Source of the DNA: UBA1368 sp964563125
GTDB lineage: Bacteria > Bacillota > Syntrophomonadia > Syntrophomonadales > Syntrophomonadaceae
Direction of reading: 5' to 3'
DNA: 64,000 bases
Assembly: GCA_964563125.1 (NCBI GenBank)
Contig: CAZLVY010000001.1
Span: forward strand, 1 to 64,000
Part shown: positions 10,101 to 19,245 of the stretch, piece by piece
Numbering within the stretch: position 1 is the first letter of the stretch
Layout: every line of letters begins with the position of its first letter
Notes under the pieces: generated by a model
What the model saw: only the letters and a program-made list of their open reading frames with translations
Told to the model about the DNA's origin: nothing
Database searches by the model: none
Made by a program: the position numbers and the translations under genes

Positions 10101-10768
10101 CCCTCTACAACTGCATTTGTTATTCCTTCTTGTATTTCATCTATTTTTGTAACCTTTGCTTTACTCAGATTCTGTCGCTCTTTTTTGCCTTTTTTAAAGT
10201 TTTTTACTGTTACTGCTGGTTCAATATTCTCCAGCACGTTTACCGGTTTGTCAGATATATAATTATTATTTATTGCCGTCTTTTTATTTTCTTGCACTGA
10301 TAAGATTCTAACCAGCAAACGCAAACGGAATTGCTGCCAGAACCAATCAGATACCTGACTGCAGATATCTTTATCAAGTGCATCTTTGTATACCAAAGGG
10401 TCATGGGCAATTAAATCAATTCTTCCTGCACCTATTTCCCACTCGACTGAAGGCCAATTATCTAATTGGGGAAAAAGTGATTCATCAATATTGGCTAAAC
10501 AACTATTAATTATGGACTGGATACTTTCCCGGTATTCAACTGGTATTTGATAGATTTCAACCTGAGCAAGAAAAGAGAAGCATTCCATAATCTCTTTTGA
10601 CGTATTATCAATATCTTCCACCACTAAAGGTTTACCGACTTCAATGAATAGGCGCCAAATTTTGTCTTTGTTGAATGCTTCTATCTTTTGTATTATTGTA
10701 TTCTTCCACAGGTCAGCTATTTCTTCATTTATATTATCCCTTAAAAAGGGGTAAAACTCTTTTGCCAT
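7136..10768 (-). CDS. polC: DNA polymerase III PolC, lacking the inserted exonuclease domain
   Basis: Gram-positive type replicative DNA polymerase. At 1210 residues it is roughly 220 shorter than the usual 1430-1440. Visible in order: the N-terminal domain (1-200), an OB fold (about 205-300), the PHP domain starting RVELHAHTKMSSMDG (309), a PolC-type GSRGSVGSS (655-663), zinc-binding cysteines C683, C686, C699, C708 and C711, and the catalytic palm PDIDLNF with D737 and D739. The DEDD 3'-5' exonuclease that normally splits the PHP domain is missing: residue 376 (VEAYLV) runs through a ten-residue joint into WHIILLARNQTG (385), where the PHP domain resumes. The frame is intact, so this is a clean domain absence rather than a frameshift. 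Proofreading would need a separate DnaQ-like protein. Confidence 0.96.
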   Translation of the reverse strand: MAKEFYPFLRDNINEEIADLWKNTIIQKIEAFNKDKIWRLFIEVGKPLVVEDIDNTSKEIMECFSFLAQVEIYQIPVEYRESIQSIINSCLANIDESLFPQLDNWPSVEWEIGAGRIDLIAHDPLVYKDALDKDICSQVSDWFWQQFRLRLLVRILSVQENKKTAINNNYISDKPVNVLENIEPAVTVKNFKKGKKERQNLSKAKVTKIDEIQEGITNAVVEGEVWDKNVHRINDGLFVVTYSIYDYSATLLVKSFINKLEDDTVKIGEWVRFGGDIRYDKFTSEIIMQMNSFHKIKVEKRQDKCEVKRVELHAHTKMSSMDGLTEVGELIACAARWGHSAIAITDHGCIQAFPDAHKAGQKHGIKIIYGVEAYLVENDRKEKPWHIILLARNQTGLFNIYKLITGAYIDTYYRRPKILRNALAENREGIIIGSACEAGELYSAIVVGTEPEKLEKIAAFYDYLEIQPLSNNQFLINNGQVADIEVLKDYNRLIVNLGEKLKKPVAATGDVHFLEPHHELYRKIIQAGQGYEDAEMQAPLFFRTTEEMLQEFAYLGEETARLVVIENPGLINEKIDKLKPVIDGFYPPRIEGAEDDIKTTSLETAHRLYGDNLPEIVTARLEHELNAIIKHGFSVLYYIAYKLVRKSNEDGYIVGSRGSVGSSLVAYLTGITEVNPLLPHYLCPECHYSNFETGFAVACGVDLPDSQCPECGILMTKDGFDIPFETFLGFNGNKTPDIDLNFSGDYQSRAHQYVEDLFGTDNVFRAGTISTIAEKTAYGFVKNYYKDRQKEVKDSEVNRLVKGIAGVKKTTGQHPGGLIVVPKGQDINQFTPLQHPAENKDSGVTTTHFEYHALEDQLVKLDILGHDDPTVIKELEDLTGIKASTISLSEPETMKLFSEVSPLGITSKQIGTSVGTFGIPEFGTKFVRQMLEATRPSTFGELVRISGLSHGTDVWSNNAQNLIKKQVASLKEVICTRDDIMTFLIQKGMDKLQAFNIMEKIRKGKDKLNENEVALMKECQVPKWYIESCDKIKYMFPKAHAVAYVTMAFRIAFFKVYYPREFYASFFSIRAEDFDVETTLLGYDAVRYRITEIEKMGYDAAQKEKKLLPILELVMEMYARGFQFYPIDIYKSSAHKFLVQDKGLLLPFSALPNVGLAAAQGIVQARESGEFVSIQDFQQRTRLNKTGMEILRKNNCFNNLPEESQISLFG

Positions 10769-10788
10769 TAAATTACCTCCAGGACCTG

Positions 10789-11454
10789 TTAATTAAGTCG
10801 CTCAATGTTTCTTAATCCTTCCAGAACAGATAATTCACTTACCACCTGCTCTATCGATATATTGGGGGGAAGCTGAATAAGAACTTCAATTTCCAAATCA
10901 TCTTCATTGTCTAAACGGGTTAATTGAATGTTTTTTATCGATATGCCCAATTCGCCAAGAATTGAACCAAGAATACCTATTTGTCCAGGTCTGTCTTTTA
11001 CCACCATAACCAAACCTTTATATTCTCTCATTCCCGTGAAAAATTGCTCAAATTTAATAAAGTAAATGAGGACAAATAATATTACGGCCGTTGTTACAAT
11101 GGCAGGAATATATAATCCTGCCCCTACTGCAAGTCCAATACAGGCAACTACCCAGAGACCGGCAGCAGTCGTAAGTCCTCTGACTGTTGCCCCTTCTCTC
11201 ATAATGGTACCTGCACCCAAAAAGCCAATGCCACTTACTACCTGGGCGGCTATACGGCCTGGATCAGCATTAACAGTTTGATAATACTGAAAGTACATAT
11301 CAATTGATACAACCATGGCTAAGGCTGAACCTACACAAACTAGCGTGTAGGTTCTAAGTCCAGCTGGACGACTAAGGCTTTCTCTTTCCAGACCAATAAG
11401 CCCTCCGAGAATAGCTGCCAGGGCTAATTTAAAAATAATTTCGTAAACTGACAT
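10789..11454 (-). CDS. MgtC/SapB family membrane protein
   Basis: Inner-membrane protein of 221 residues. The N-terminal part has four to five hydrophobic helices with the MgtC signature GGLIGLERE (about 17-25) and RTYTLVCVGSALAM. The C-terminal 80 residues form a soluble ACT-like domain (VVKDRPGQIGILGSILGELGISIKNI). MgtC-type proteins are linked to growth at low magnesium and to ATP-synthase inhibition in pathogens; the role of environmental homologues is unclear. It sits between proS and polC, where Bacillus has no such gene, so it is an insertion into a conserved string. Confidence 0.88.
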   Translation of the reverse strand: MSVYEIIFKLALAAILGGLIGLERESLSRPAGLRTYTLVCVGSALAMVVSIDMYFQYYQTVNADPGRIAAQVVSGIGFLGAGTIMREGATVRGLTTAAGLWVVACIGLAVGAGLYIPAIVTTAVILFVLIYFIKFEQFFTGMREYKGLVMVVKDRPGQIGILGSILGELGISIKNIQLTRLDNEDDLEIEVLIQLPPNISIEQVVSELSVLEGLRNIERLN

Positions 11455-11479
11455 CCGTCAAATCACACCTACTTGTATT

Positions 11480-13183
11480 TTATTTGAGGATGATATCCAG
11501 GACAGTTGTTGTGACTGCATCTATATCTATTAATATGGATTCCTTTTCCCATCTTTTCTTCATTTCCACTTTGTTCTCCTGCAATGCTCTGGGACCAATT
11601 GTAATTCTAAGCGGAATACCAATCAAATCAGCATCTTTAAATTTAACACCAGCCCGTTCATCGCGGTCATCCAAAAGTACTTCAATTCCTGCGGAGCTAA
11701 GATTACGGTATATCTTTTCCGCTAGTTCCTTCTGCTCTTGCTGTTTTATATTTACCGGTACCACTATTACTTGAAAAGGAGCAATGGGAAGCGGCCAAAT
11801 TATTCCATTCTCATCACTATTTTGTTCAACAGCGGCAGCCATAGTCCGGGATATTCCTATGCCATAGCAACCCATCACCAAAGGTTTTTCCTGACCCTGG
11901 GCATCTGAAAATGTAGCTTGCAGGGCCTCTGAGTAACGAGTTCCCAATTTAAAAATATGCCCAACTTCAATGCCGCGGATGATATTTAAATGACCTTCGC
12001 AATTGGGACATTTATCACCTTCTACTGCATTGCGGATATCGACTGTAGCAGCAGGAACAAAATCGCGGCCTACGTTTACATTGGTGTAATGAAAATCATC
12101 TATATTGGCACCGCAGGCAAAATCTTTCATTTGAGCAACTTCCAAGTCTATAAATATTTTAACCTGCATTCCTATCGGACCCAGAGAACCAAAACCTGCG
12201 CCGCATATACTCTTAACTGTAGCTTCATCGGCCATAAATAATTCATTACCGCCAACTATGTTCTTGAGTTTTATTTCATTAAGCTCCCGGTCGCCTCTAA
12301 CTATCGCCGCAATCAGTTCTCCATCAACAAGATACATTAAGGTTTTAATCTGCTGTTGTTTAGAAATGCCAAGAAAATCCACAATATCATTAATAGTTTT
12401 CTGACCCGGTGTATGAACTTTTTCCAAAGGTTTATACTCTTGTCCGGCAAGCGGTTTTCCATCAACCTGACAAACAGCTTTTTCAACATTAGCCGCATAA
12501 TCGCATAAAGAGCAATAAACTATTTCTGACTCTCCGGTCTCAGCTAAAACCATAAATTCGTGACTTTCTTTGCCACCTATAGCTCCACTGTCAGCTTGTA
12601 CTATCCTATAATCTAAATTTAACCGCTCATAAATCTGCTGATAAGCATTATGCATCTTTTGGTACGATTCATCAAGTCCGGCGTCATCAACATCAAATGA
12701 ATAGAGATCTTTCATAATAAATTCCCGCCCTCTCATCAAACCGAAGCGCGGTCTTATCTCATCCCGATATTTATTTTGAATTTGGTAAAGTAAAAGCGGC
12801 AAGCCTTTATAAGAATGAACATCCGCATCTACTAAAGTTGTTATTAATTCTTCATGGGTTGGTCCAAGTGCAAATTCACGCTCATGTCTGTCACTTAGCT
12901 TAAACATTTCTTCTCCGTAAAGTGACCAGCGCCCTGATTTTTCCCAAAGTTCCCTGGGTTGAATAATAGGCATTAAAACCTCTTGTCCACCCGCCTTGTC
13001 CATTTCTTCACGAATAATATCTTTTATCTTTTTGATTACCCTTTGAGCTAATGGCAAATAAGTATATACCCCGGCAGTAGTCTTCCTGATAAATCCTGCC
13101 CGCAAAAGCAATTGATGGCTTACAATTTCTGCCTCACTGGGCACCTCACGTAGAGTTGGATAAAATAATTGTGAAGCTTTCAA
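11480..13183 (-). CDS. proS: Prolyl-tRNA synthetase, bacterial type with editing domain
   Basis: Class II aminoacyl-tRNA synthetase charging tRNA-Pro. The 567 residues show motif 2 (RPRFGLMRGREFIMKDLYSFD), an insertion (INS) editing domain at about 220-400, motif 3 (GCYGIGISRTMAAAVEQ) and the C-terminal anticodon-binding domain (PFQVIVVPVN onward). It follows ispG by 13 nt, so no T-box leader is present directly upstream. Confidence 0.97.
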   Translation of the reverse strand: MKASQLFYPTLREVPSEAEIVSHQLLLRAGFIRKTTAGVYTYLPLAQRVIKKIKDIIREEMDKAGGQEVLMPIIQPRELWEKSGRWSLYGEEMFKLSDRHEREFALGPTHEELITTLVDADVHSYKGLPLLLYQIQNKYRDEIRPRFGLMRGREFIMKDLYSFDVDDAGLDESYQKMHNAYQQIYERLNLDYRIVQADSGAIGGKESHEFMVLAETGESEIVYCSLCDYAANVEKAVCQVDGKPLAGQEYKPLEKVHTPGQKTINDIVDFLGISKQQQIKTLMYLVDGELIAAIVRGDRELNEIKLKNIVGGNELFMADEATVKSICGAGFGSLGPIGMQVKIFIDLEVAQMKDFACGANIDDFHYTNVNVGRDFVPAATVDIRNAVEGDKCPNCEGHLNIIRGIEVGHIFKLGTRYSEALQATFSDAQGQEKPLVMGCYGIGISRTMAAAVEQNSDENGIIWPLPIAPFQVIVVPVNIKQQEQKELAEKIYRNLSSAGIEVLLDDRDERAGVKFKDADLIGIPLRITIGPRALQENKVEMKKRWEKESILIDIDAVTTTVLDIILK

Positions 13184-13196
13184 AACCTAACCTCCC

Positions 13197-14255
13197 TTAG
13201 TCTGGATTATAATTATTTATTTCTTCCAGTAATTCTTTAACCAGTTCTTTTTCTGCAACCTTTTTAATAATTTTACCATCTTTAAATAATAAGCCTATTC
13301 CAGGTCCACCGGCTATGCCCAGATTTGCTTCTTTGGCTTCACCAGGACCATTTACTACACAACCCATGACAGCAACTTTTATTGGCTTGTCCAATTTACG
13401 TACCTGCTCATCAACCTCTTCGGCCAGCTTGATCAAATCTATTTCGCAGCGACCACAGGTGGGACAGGATATTAATTCGACCCCTTTATTACGCAAGCCT
13501 AAACTTCTTAGTATTTCGTAAGCTGCCCATACTTCATCTTTGGGGTCAGCTGTCAGGGAAACTCTAATGGTATCACCAATACCTTCATTAAGCAGTATTC
13601 CCATGCCCATGGCCGATTTTATTAAAGCTCTGTCTTTGGTTCCAGCTTCAGTTATACCTACATGCAAGGGATAATCCACTTTTTCAGCAATCATTTTATA
13701 AGACTCTATACTGAGCAATACGGATGAAGATTTTAACGAAATTTTTATTTGCCTGAAATCCAGATCTTCCAGTAATTTAACATGTTCCAGTGCGCTTTCC
13801 ACCATAGCAGCAGCACATATATGTCCGTATTTATCCAGTAGTTTCTTGTCCAGCGAACCACTGTTAACCCCGATCCTGATGGGGATGTTGCTGTCCTGGC
13901 AGCTTTTTACTACCTGCTTTATTTTAGCTTTTTGCCCTATGTTGCCTGGATTAATTCTCAAGGCGTCGGCACCGGCGGCAACACTTTCCAATGCTAGTTT
14001 ATAATCAAAATGAATATCTGCCACTAAGGGAATATTGATCCCTGCTTTTATTTTGGCAATAGCTCTGGCGGCCTCAACATCTACTACCGCTACGCGAATT
14101 ATTTCGCAGCCGACTGCTTCCAGTTCTAAAATTTGCGCAATAGTAGCCCGGATGTTTCTGGTGTCAGTCGTGGTCATAGATTGTACAACAATGGGATTAT
14201 TGCCTCCCACAAGTTCACTGCCGATTCTGACAACTTGAGATTTCCTTTTCATCAC
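13197..14255 (-). CDS. ispG: 4-hydroxy-3-methylbut-2-enyl diphosphate synthase (flavodoxin), IspG
   Basis: Reductive step of the MEP isoprenoid pathway, converting MEcPP to HMBPP with a [4Fe-4S] cluster. 352 residues: TIM barrel with PLVADIHFDYKLAL and the C-terminal cluster ligands in SCPTCGRCEIDL and VMGCVVNGPGEAKEA. The start is GTG or the ATG three bases later; AAAGGA upstream fits both. It follows rseP by 4 nt and lies in one string with dxr, uppS and cdsA, joining the MEP pathway to undecaprenyl and phospholipid precursor supply. Confidence 0.96.
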   Translation of the reverse strand: MMKRKSQVVRIGSELVGGNNPIVVQSMTTTDTRNIRATIAQILELEAVGCEIIRVAVVDVEAARAIAKIKAGINIPLVADIHFDYKLALESVAAGADALRINPGNIGQKAKIKQVVKSCQDSNIPIRIGVNSGSLDKKLLDKYGHICAAAMVESALEHVKLLEDLDFRQIKISLKSSSVLLSIESYKMIAEKVDYPLHVGITEAGTKDRALIKSAMGMGILLNEGIGDTIRVSLTADPKDEVWAAYEILRSLGLRNKGVELISCPTCGRCEIDLIKLAEEVDEQVRKLDKPIKVAVMGCVVNGPGEAKEANLGIAGGPGIGLLFKDGKIIKKVAEKELVKELLEEINNYNPD

Positions 14256-14259
14256 ATTT

Positions 14260-15291
14260 CTATCCTTTTATTAAACGAATAATATCGTTATATGTTACGA
14301 ATACAATTAACAGCATTAAAAACATAAAACCTATCCAGTGAATAAATCCTTCTTTTTCAGGATCAAGCGGTTTTCTTCTTACTGCTTCCACCAGAGAAAA
14401 GACTATTTTGCTTCCATCCAAAGCAGGTATGGGCAGCAAGTTAATTAAACCTAGATTAATACTTAAAAAGGCTGCAAAGTTTAAAACAAAAACTGAACCT
14501 ATCTGAGCTACATCACCAACTAATTTTGTGATACCTACCGGACCTGCCAGATCATTTACTGATGCTCCTCCGCTAACCAACTGCCATAATGATTGCAGGA
14601 GCATAACTGTCATAGTGTAGGTTTGGACAAATCCCATTTTTATTGCCGTAAAAATACTCTGCCTTTCATAATTAACTGAACTAATTATTCCAATGGTCGG
14701 CTTTTCATTGCCCTCCGTTTTAATAGGAACCATCTCAAAAGTTAAAGTTTTGCTATCCCGTTTAATATCTAATTGTAGTATCTGTCCTTCGGGGTTAGCG
14801 GCTATTCCCGCAGTAAGTTCGTTCCAGGTGGATACTTCAATATGATTTACTGACAAAACCCGGTCCCCTTCCAGGAGACCTGCTTCTGCAGCAGGATTAC
14901 CGTCCATTACTCTGCCGATAATTGGATCTTCAATTGGTTGCGGTATTCCAATTGCCGCATATATTAAAATGAAGATTACTACTGCCAGTACAAAATTCAT
15001 AAAAGGTCCGGAAAAAGAGACTAGCATTTTTTCCCAGGGAGTTCTGCTGTTGAAACCAAGGGGATCTTCATTATCTCCCATCTCTTCACCGGCCATGCGG
15101 ACAAATCCTCCCAGAGGAATAAGCCGCAGGGAATATTCTACACCATCCCGCGTAGTAGAAAACAATTTATAGCCAAACCCCAGACTAAATTCATAAACTG
15201 GTATGCCAATTCGACGGGCGGTAACAAAATGGCCCCACTCATGAGCCAATACCAAGACAGCAATTATTGCCAAAGTAATAAGTATACTCAT
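14260..15291 (-). CDS. rseP: Site-2 intramembrane metalloprotease RseP/RasP
   Basis: Zinc protease that cuts anti-sigma factors and signal-peptide remnants inside the membrane. 343 residues with zinc motif HEWGH at 17-21, one PDZ domain (about 120-195, GNPAAEAGLLEGDRVLSV), and the second active-site segment LLPIPALDGSK, plus four hydrophobic segments. The gene order dxr-rseP-ispG is common in Clostridia. Confidence 0.94.
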   Translation of the reverse strand: MSILITLAIIAVLVLAHEWGHFVTARRIGIPVYEFSLGFGYKLFSTTRDGVEYSLRLIPLGGFVRMAGEEMGDNEDPLGFNSRTPWEKMLVSFSGPFMNFVLAVVIFILIYAAIGIPQPIEDPIIGRVMDGNPAAEAGLLEGDRVLSVNHIEVSTWNELTAGIAANPEGQILQLDIKRDSKTLTFEMVPIKTEGNEKPTIGIISSVNYERQSIFTAIKMGFVQTYTMTVMLLQSLWQLVSGGASVNDLAGPVGITKLVGDVAQIGSVFVLNFAAFLSINLGLINLLPIPALDGSKIVFSLVEAVRRKPLDPEKEGFIHWIGFMFLMLLIVFVTYNDIIRLIKG

Positions 15292-15295
15292 TTAA

Positions 15296-16462
15296 TTATC
15301 CTCCCTTACTTATAAGGTATTCACTGAATTCCCGCGCCCACTTATCCGCCTGCATAATGTTAGTAAGGTTGAGGGCATCCATATTTTCGTGCTTATTCAT
15401 TACTGTTTCAACTATTAAAGGTATACGGGTAAACTTTAAACGACGCATCAGGAAACTGTTTACAGCTACTTCATTAGCAGCGTTCATGACTGCCGGTAAT
15501 GTTCCCCCTGTTTTACCTGCATTATAAGCCAGGCTCAGCGAAGGAAATTTATCAAAATCAGGTTTAGCAAAAGTAATCTGGCTTAAATTCAAGGGGTCCA
15601 GATGACTGGCCGGTGAATTATGTCTTAGAGGATAACTTAATGCATACTGTATTGGTATCCTCATATCCGGGACTCCCAAATGGGCCAGAAAAGAACCATC
15701 TGCAAATTCTACCATAGAGTGAATTATACTCTCTTTTTGGATTACTACTTTGATCTTTTCATAACTGGCGTTGAATAAATGATGTGCTTCAATAACTTCC
15801 AACCCTTTATTCATCATAGTTGCTGAATCTATGGTAATCTTAGGCCCCATAGCCCAATTAGGATGTTTTAACGCCTGTTCCACGTTAACCCGCTCTAGTT
15901 CTTCGTAACTACTGTCTTTAAAAGGTCCCCCTGAAGCGGTCAACCAAATTTTTTTTACCGCTTTATCCTGACCGTTAAGACATTGAAAGATAGCGGAATG
16001 TTCGCTGTCAACCGGGATAATTTCTATACCGTTATTAGCAGCCATTTGCATCACTATTTCTCCGGCGGCAACTAAAGTCTCCTTGTTGGCCAGTGCTATC
16101 TTTTTACCGGCCTTAATAGCTGCCAGGGTCGGCAAAATTCCTATAGCACCACTCAAAGCTATTAATATGATATCTGCCTCATCCATTGCCGCCAACTCAC
16201 TTAAACCATCTGTACTGCAGATCAATTTTGTATCACTGCTGACAGTATTTTTCAAACAATTATAAGCATGATTATCGTTAACCGCTACTGCTAAAGGATT
16301 ATATTTCCTTATCTGTTTATCTATTATTTCCCACTCGTCTTTGGCTGCCAGACCTGTCACTATAAACTTATCACTATGTAAATCAATAACTTCCAAAGCC
16401 TGAGTACCAATAGAACCAGTAGAGCCTAAAATGACTATTCTGGTTTTGTTTTCTGCCATCAT
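15296..16462 (-). CDS. dxr: 1-deoxy-D-xylulose 5-phosphate reductoisomerase
   Basis: Converts DXP to MEP with NADPH, the committed step of the MEP pathway. 388 residues with the dinucleotide-binding GSTGSIG (13-19), the catalytic segments TASGGPF and NWAMGPKITIDSATMMNKGLEVIEAHHLF, and a C-terminal helical domain. The ATG overlaps the ytvI stop by one base (TAATG), and GGAG lies six bases upstream. Confidence 0.97.
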   Translation of the reverse strand: MMAENKTRIVILGSTGSIGTQALEVIDLHSDKFIVTGLAAKDEWEIIDKQIRKYNPLAVAVNDNHAYNCLKNTVSSDTKLICSTDGLSELAAMDEADIILIALSGAIGILPTLAAIKAGKKIALANKETLVAAGEIVMQMAANNGIEIIPVDSEHSAIFQCLNGQDKAVKKIWLTASGGPFKDSSYEELERVNVEQALKHPNWAMGPKITIDSATMMNKGLEVIEAHHLFNASYEKIKVVIQKESIIHSMVEFADGSFLAHLGVPDMRIPIQYALSYPLRHNSPASHLDPLNLSQITFAKPDFDKFPSLSLAYNAGKTGGTLPAVMNAANEVAVNSFLMRRLKFTRIPLIVETVMNKHENMDALNLTNIMQADKWAREFSEYLISKGG

Positions 16463-17595
16463 TAAATTCTCCTCCGCAATATGCCATTAAAAATTCCTGC
16501 CTGGTAACAGGCAATTATTATAACCATCAGAACTGGTCCGGCAATCATACCTGCCACACCGCCTAATTTTAATCCGATATATAAGGACATCAAAGTTGCC
16601 AGTGGATGTAGTCCTATGTTGTCACCAACAATTTTAGGCTCAGCAAATTGGCGTACGGCTGAAATGATGATATAGAGAATAAGTAAACTTACACTAATTT
16701 TAGTATGGCCTGCCAGCAACTCCCAAATTATCCACGGAACAAATAAAGTGCCCGGACCCAGGATTGGCAAAATATCTAAAAGGCCTGTTAAGATACCGAT
16801 AGTTAGGAAATACTCAATGCCTAATATTTTAAGACCTATGATAGTAATGATTCCTGTTATAGATATTAATATACTGTATGCCTTGAAAAACCCGGCCAGA
16901 GCCTGAAATAACTGAGCGAATATCTGCCTGGTTTGCGACTGAGCTGCAGAAGGAATAAAACTAAATATAAAAGTTTTTATGAGGGCCCGGTCTTTTATAA
17001 TTAAATAGGTAGCAACAGTTGCTATCATGATAAAAATAAACATATTTGGCAGCGCAGTTAATACTTGCACCATGCTGTTAACAGTAGTCTCCATAAAAGA
17101 CTTCAAAAGTATAGTGATACTTTCCAAATTATCCTGCAATGCTTCCTGCACCTCCAATGGCAGGTCCAGTTGTAAATAAAATATTCTAAAATCACTAATA
17201 GCTGTAATAAACTGGTTAATAGCCTGATCACTATATGACATCATTTTAGGGTATAGTCCTGATATTTCTTCAATTATCTTTACAATTAAGGCTGAAACAA
17301 TATAAAAAAAGCCGCCTACGGCTAAAATCAGGCTGACTAATACTGCCCAACTCCGTTTTAATTTTATCTTAATTTCAAAAAAGTTAACGACTGGTTCAAT
17401 TAGAACTGCTATAACTAAGGCGATAATAAAAGGCATCAATAAAACCGGCAATTTGACCAATATGGCTCCAAATAATGGAAATACATAAATAAACAGGAAA
17501 TAAACAGCTACTAAAGCTAAAACTCCTATTGATAGTTTTACTAGAAGTTTTAAATATTTTTGTAATTCAGGCTCCAAGCGAGCACCTGCTTTCAC
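16462..17595 (-). CDS. AI-2E family transporter, YtvI-like
   Basis: Polytopic membrane protein of 377 residues with about eight hydrophobic segments and the family features LTGLLDILPILGPGTLFVPWIIWEL (in the central-to-C-terminal part) and EPKIVGDNIGLHPLATLMSLYIGLKLGG. It belongs to the AI-2E / UPF0118 superfamily, which also holds sporulation protein YtvI; substrate unknown. The GTG start at 17595 lacks a good Shine-Dalgarno, and the TTG seven codons in (behind AGGTG) is a real alternative. It separates cdsA from dxr, which are adjacent in Bacillus. Confidence 0.82.
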   Translation of the reverse strand: MKAGARLEPELQKYLKLLVKLSIGVLALVAVYFLFIYVFPLFGAILVKLPVLLMPFIIALVIAVLIEPVVNFFEIKIKLKRSWAVLVSLILAVGGFFYIVSALIVKIIEEISGLYPKMMSYSDQAINQFITAISDFRIFYLQLDLPLEVQEALQDNLESITILLKSFMETTVNSMVQVLTALPNMFIFIMIATVATYLIIKDRALIKTFIFSFIPSAAQSQTRQIFAQLFQALAGFFKAYSILISITGIITIIGLKILGIEYFLTIGILTGLLDILPILGPGTLFVPWIIWELLAGHTKISVSLLILYIIISAVRQFAEPKIVGDNIGLHPLATLMSLYIGLKLGGVAGMIAGPVLMVIIIACYQAGIFNGILRRRI

Positions 17596-18384
17596 TTAAT
17601 TAATAAATAAAAACCAATAATAAAATACCAGTGGAACCACTAGTAAAAAACTATCGAATCGGTCTAAAATACCTCCGTGACCGGGAATTATTTTACCTGT
17701 ATCCTTTACTTCAAAATAGCGTTTGATTCCCGAAATAAAAAGATCACCAAATTGAGCCATAATACTAGCAAGTATACCTAATAATATAACATATGCCCAA
17801 AATTTTATTTCCATTGCTGTTAATATAAAAAATAGAACTGCTGTAATACCTGACAGTAATATACTGCCGATTGCTCCTTCCCAGGTCTTATTGGGGCTGA
17901 GCAATGGCGCCATTTTATGTTTACCAAAAAAACGCCCGCCAAAATAACCGCCCGTATCACTGGCCCAGGTTAACAAGAGTGCTAATAAAACAGCCAGTGA
18001 ACCATTTTCCAAATCCCCCATCCTAATAGCAAAACTGAACAAAAATCCCAGGTAAAAAGCGCCGAAAAAGGATAAGGCAACATTAATAACTCTTAACTTC
18101 GGGTATTTGAATACTGCAACGATAGCGGTAATTACTACTAATAAAAATAAGCCGGGATAGAACCATTCTCCGGTTTGATGGGAAAATAACCAAAAGATTA
18201 GTAATAAATAGCCTGGTATAATTGGGGGGATATAATTTTTATGGCGCATCATTTGTGAATACTCATAAAAAGCAAGCAAGGCTAACAGTAAGACAAATGC
18301 TTGCCAAAACAGACCACCCGCATAAATGACAGCAAATATAATGCCTATTCCAACTATGGCGCTTAATATTCTCGTTTTCAGCAT
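17596..18384 (-). CDS. cdsA: Phosphatidate cytidylyltransferase CdsA
   Basis: Makes CDP-diacylglycerol, the precursor of acidic phospholipids, in the membrane. 262 residues, seven to eight hydrophobic segments, with SPNKTWEGAIGSILLS and the family signature GHGGILDRFDSFL near the C-terminus. It lies directly downstream of uppS as in most bacteria. Confidence 0.96.
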   Translation of the reverse strand: MLKTRILSAIVGIGIIFAVIYAGGLFWQAFVLLLALLAFYEYSQMMRHKNYIPPIIPGYLLLIFWLFSHQTGEWFYPGLFLLVVITAIVAVFKYPKLRVINVALSFFGAFYLGFLFSFAIRMGDLENGSLAVLLALLLTWASDTGGYFGGRFFGKHKMAPLLSPNKTWEGAIGSILLSGITAVLFFILTAMEIKFWAYVILLGILASIMAQFGDLFISGIKRYFEVKDTGKIIPGHGGILDRFDSFLLVVPLVFYYWFLFIN

Positions 18385-18407
18385 AAACTCTTCCTGCCCT
18401 TAGTATT

Positions 18408-19145
18408 TTACTTTAACCCACCAAATCTTCTCTCTCTTTGCTGATAACTCCAAATTGCATTCATAAGAACTTCCCTATTAAAATCAGGCCACATACAGGG
18501 GGTTATAAATAATTCTGTATAAGCTATCTGCCATAACATAAAATTACTTAAACGCATTTCTCCAGCAGTTCTTATCAGCAAATCAGGATCCGGTATATCA
18601 TAAGTATATAGCAGACTGTTTAATAAATCTTCATCTATATTGGCTACTTCAATTTCGCCATTTTTAGCTTGCGTCGCTATTAATTTTACAGCACGAAGAA
18701 TTTCCTTGCGGGAACCATAGTTTAAGGCGATATTAAAAACCATACCAGTATTATCATTAGTCATTGCCAGTGCTTCATTTATACTGCTGATACACAATTT
18801 AGGCAAAGAAGCATAATCCCCGGTTATCTTTATTTTTATATTATTTTTATGTAATTCGGCGATTTCTTTGTCAATATATTCAACTAACAATTGCATTAGA
18901 TAATTTACTTCTTCTACTGGCCTTTTCCAATTTTCCGTGGAAAAAGCATAAACCGATAAAACAGGTACTTTTACTTCAGCACAAGTCTCAACCGCCCTTT
19001 TCAACGCTTGCATACCAGCTTTATGCCCCAAAGTGCGAGGCATGTATTTTTTTTTAGCCCAGCGTCCATTGCCATCCATAATAATAGCTATATGGTAGGG
19101 TATATTATTCAGATCAACCATCTTTTCGTAATCTTTATTATTCAA
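18408..19145 (-). CDS. uppS: Undecaprenyl diphosphate synthase (isoprenyl transferase)
   Basis: Cis-prenyltransferase that builds the C55 carrier lipid for peptidoglycan. The IMDGNGRWAKKK motif carries the catalytic Asp, and the C-terminal PDLLIRTAGEMRLSNFMLWQ segment is typical. The open frame begins at a GTG (19166), but AAGGAG lies inside that extension, nine bases before an in-frame TTG at 19145-19143; the TTG is therefore taken as start, giving about 245 residues. An intrinsic terminator lies between frr and this gene. Confidence 0.95.
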   Translation of the reverse strand: MNNKDYEKMVDLNNIPYHIAIIMDGNGRWAKKKYMPRTLGHKAGMQALKRAVETCAEVKVPVLSVYAFSTENWKRPVEEVNYLMQLLVEYIDKEIAELHKNNIKIKITGDYASLPKLCISSINEALAMTNDNTGMVFNIALNYGSRKEILRAVKLIATQAKNGEIEVANIDEDLLNSLLYTYDIPDPDLLIRTAGEMRLSNFMLWQIAYTELFITPCMWPDFNREVLMNAIWSYQQRERRFGGLK

Positions 19146-19173
19146 ATCGTTGTACTCCTTGTTCACTAAAGTA

Positions 19174-19198
19174 CAAAACCCCCAAAAAAGGGGGCGTT
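19174..19198 (-). terminator. Intrinsic terminator between frr and uppS
   Basis: On the minus strand GCCCCC, a six-T loop and GGGGG form a short all-GC stem (arms 19190-19194 and 19179-19183) followed by TTTTGT. It closes the rpsB-tsf-pyrH-frr string, partly insulating uppS. The short stem suggests leaky termination. Confidence 0.7.
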
Positions 19199-19245
19199 TA
19201 ATTAAGCCATTATAAATTGATAAAGGTTAAATATTGATGTCATTT

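Noticed and set aside
13150..13200. T-box leader before proS
   Set aside because: Only 13 nt separate ispG and proS; there is no room, and no T-box sequence is seen.
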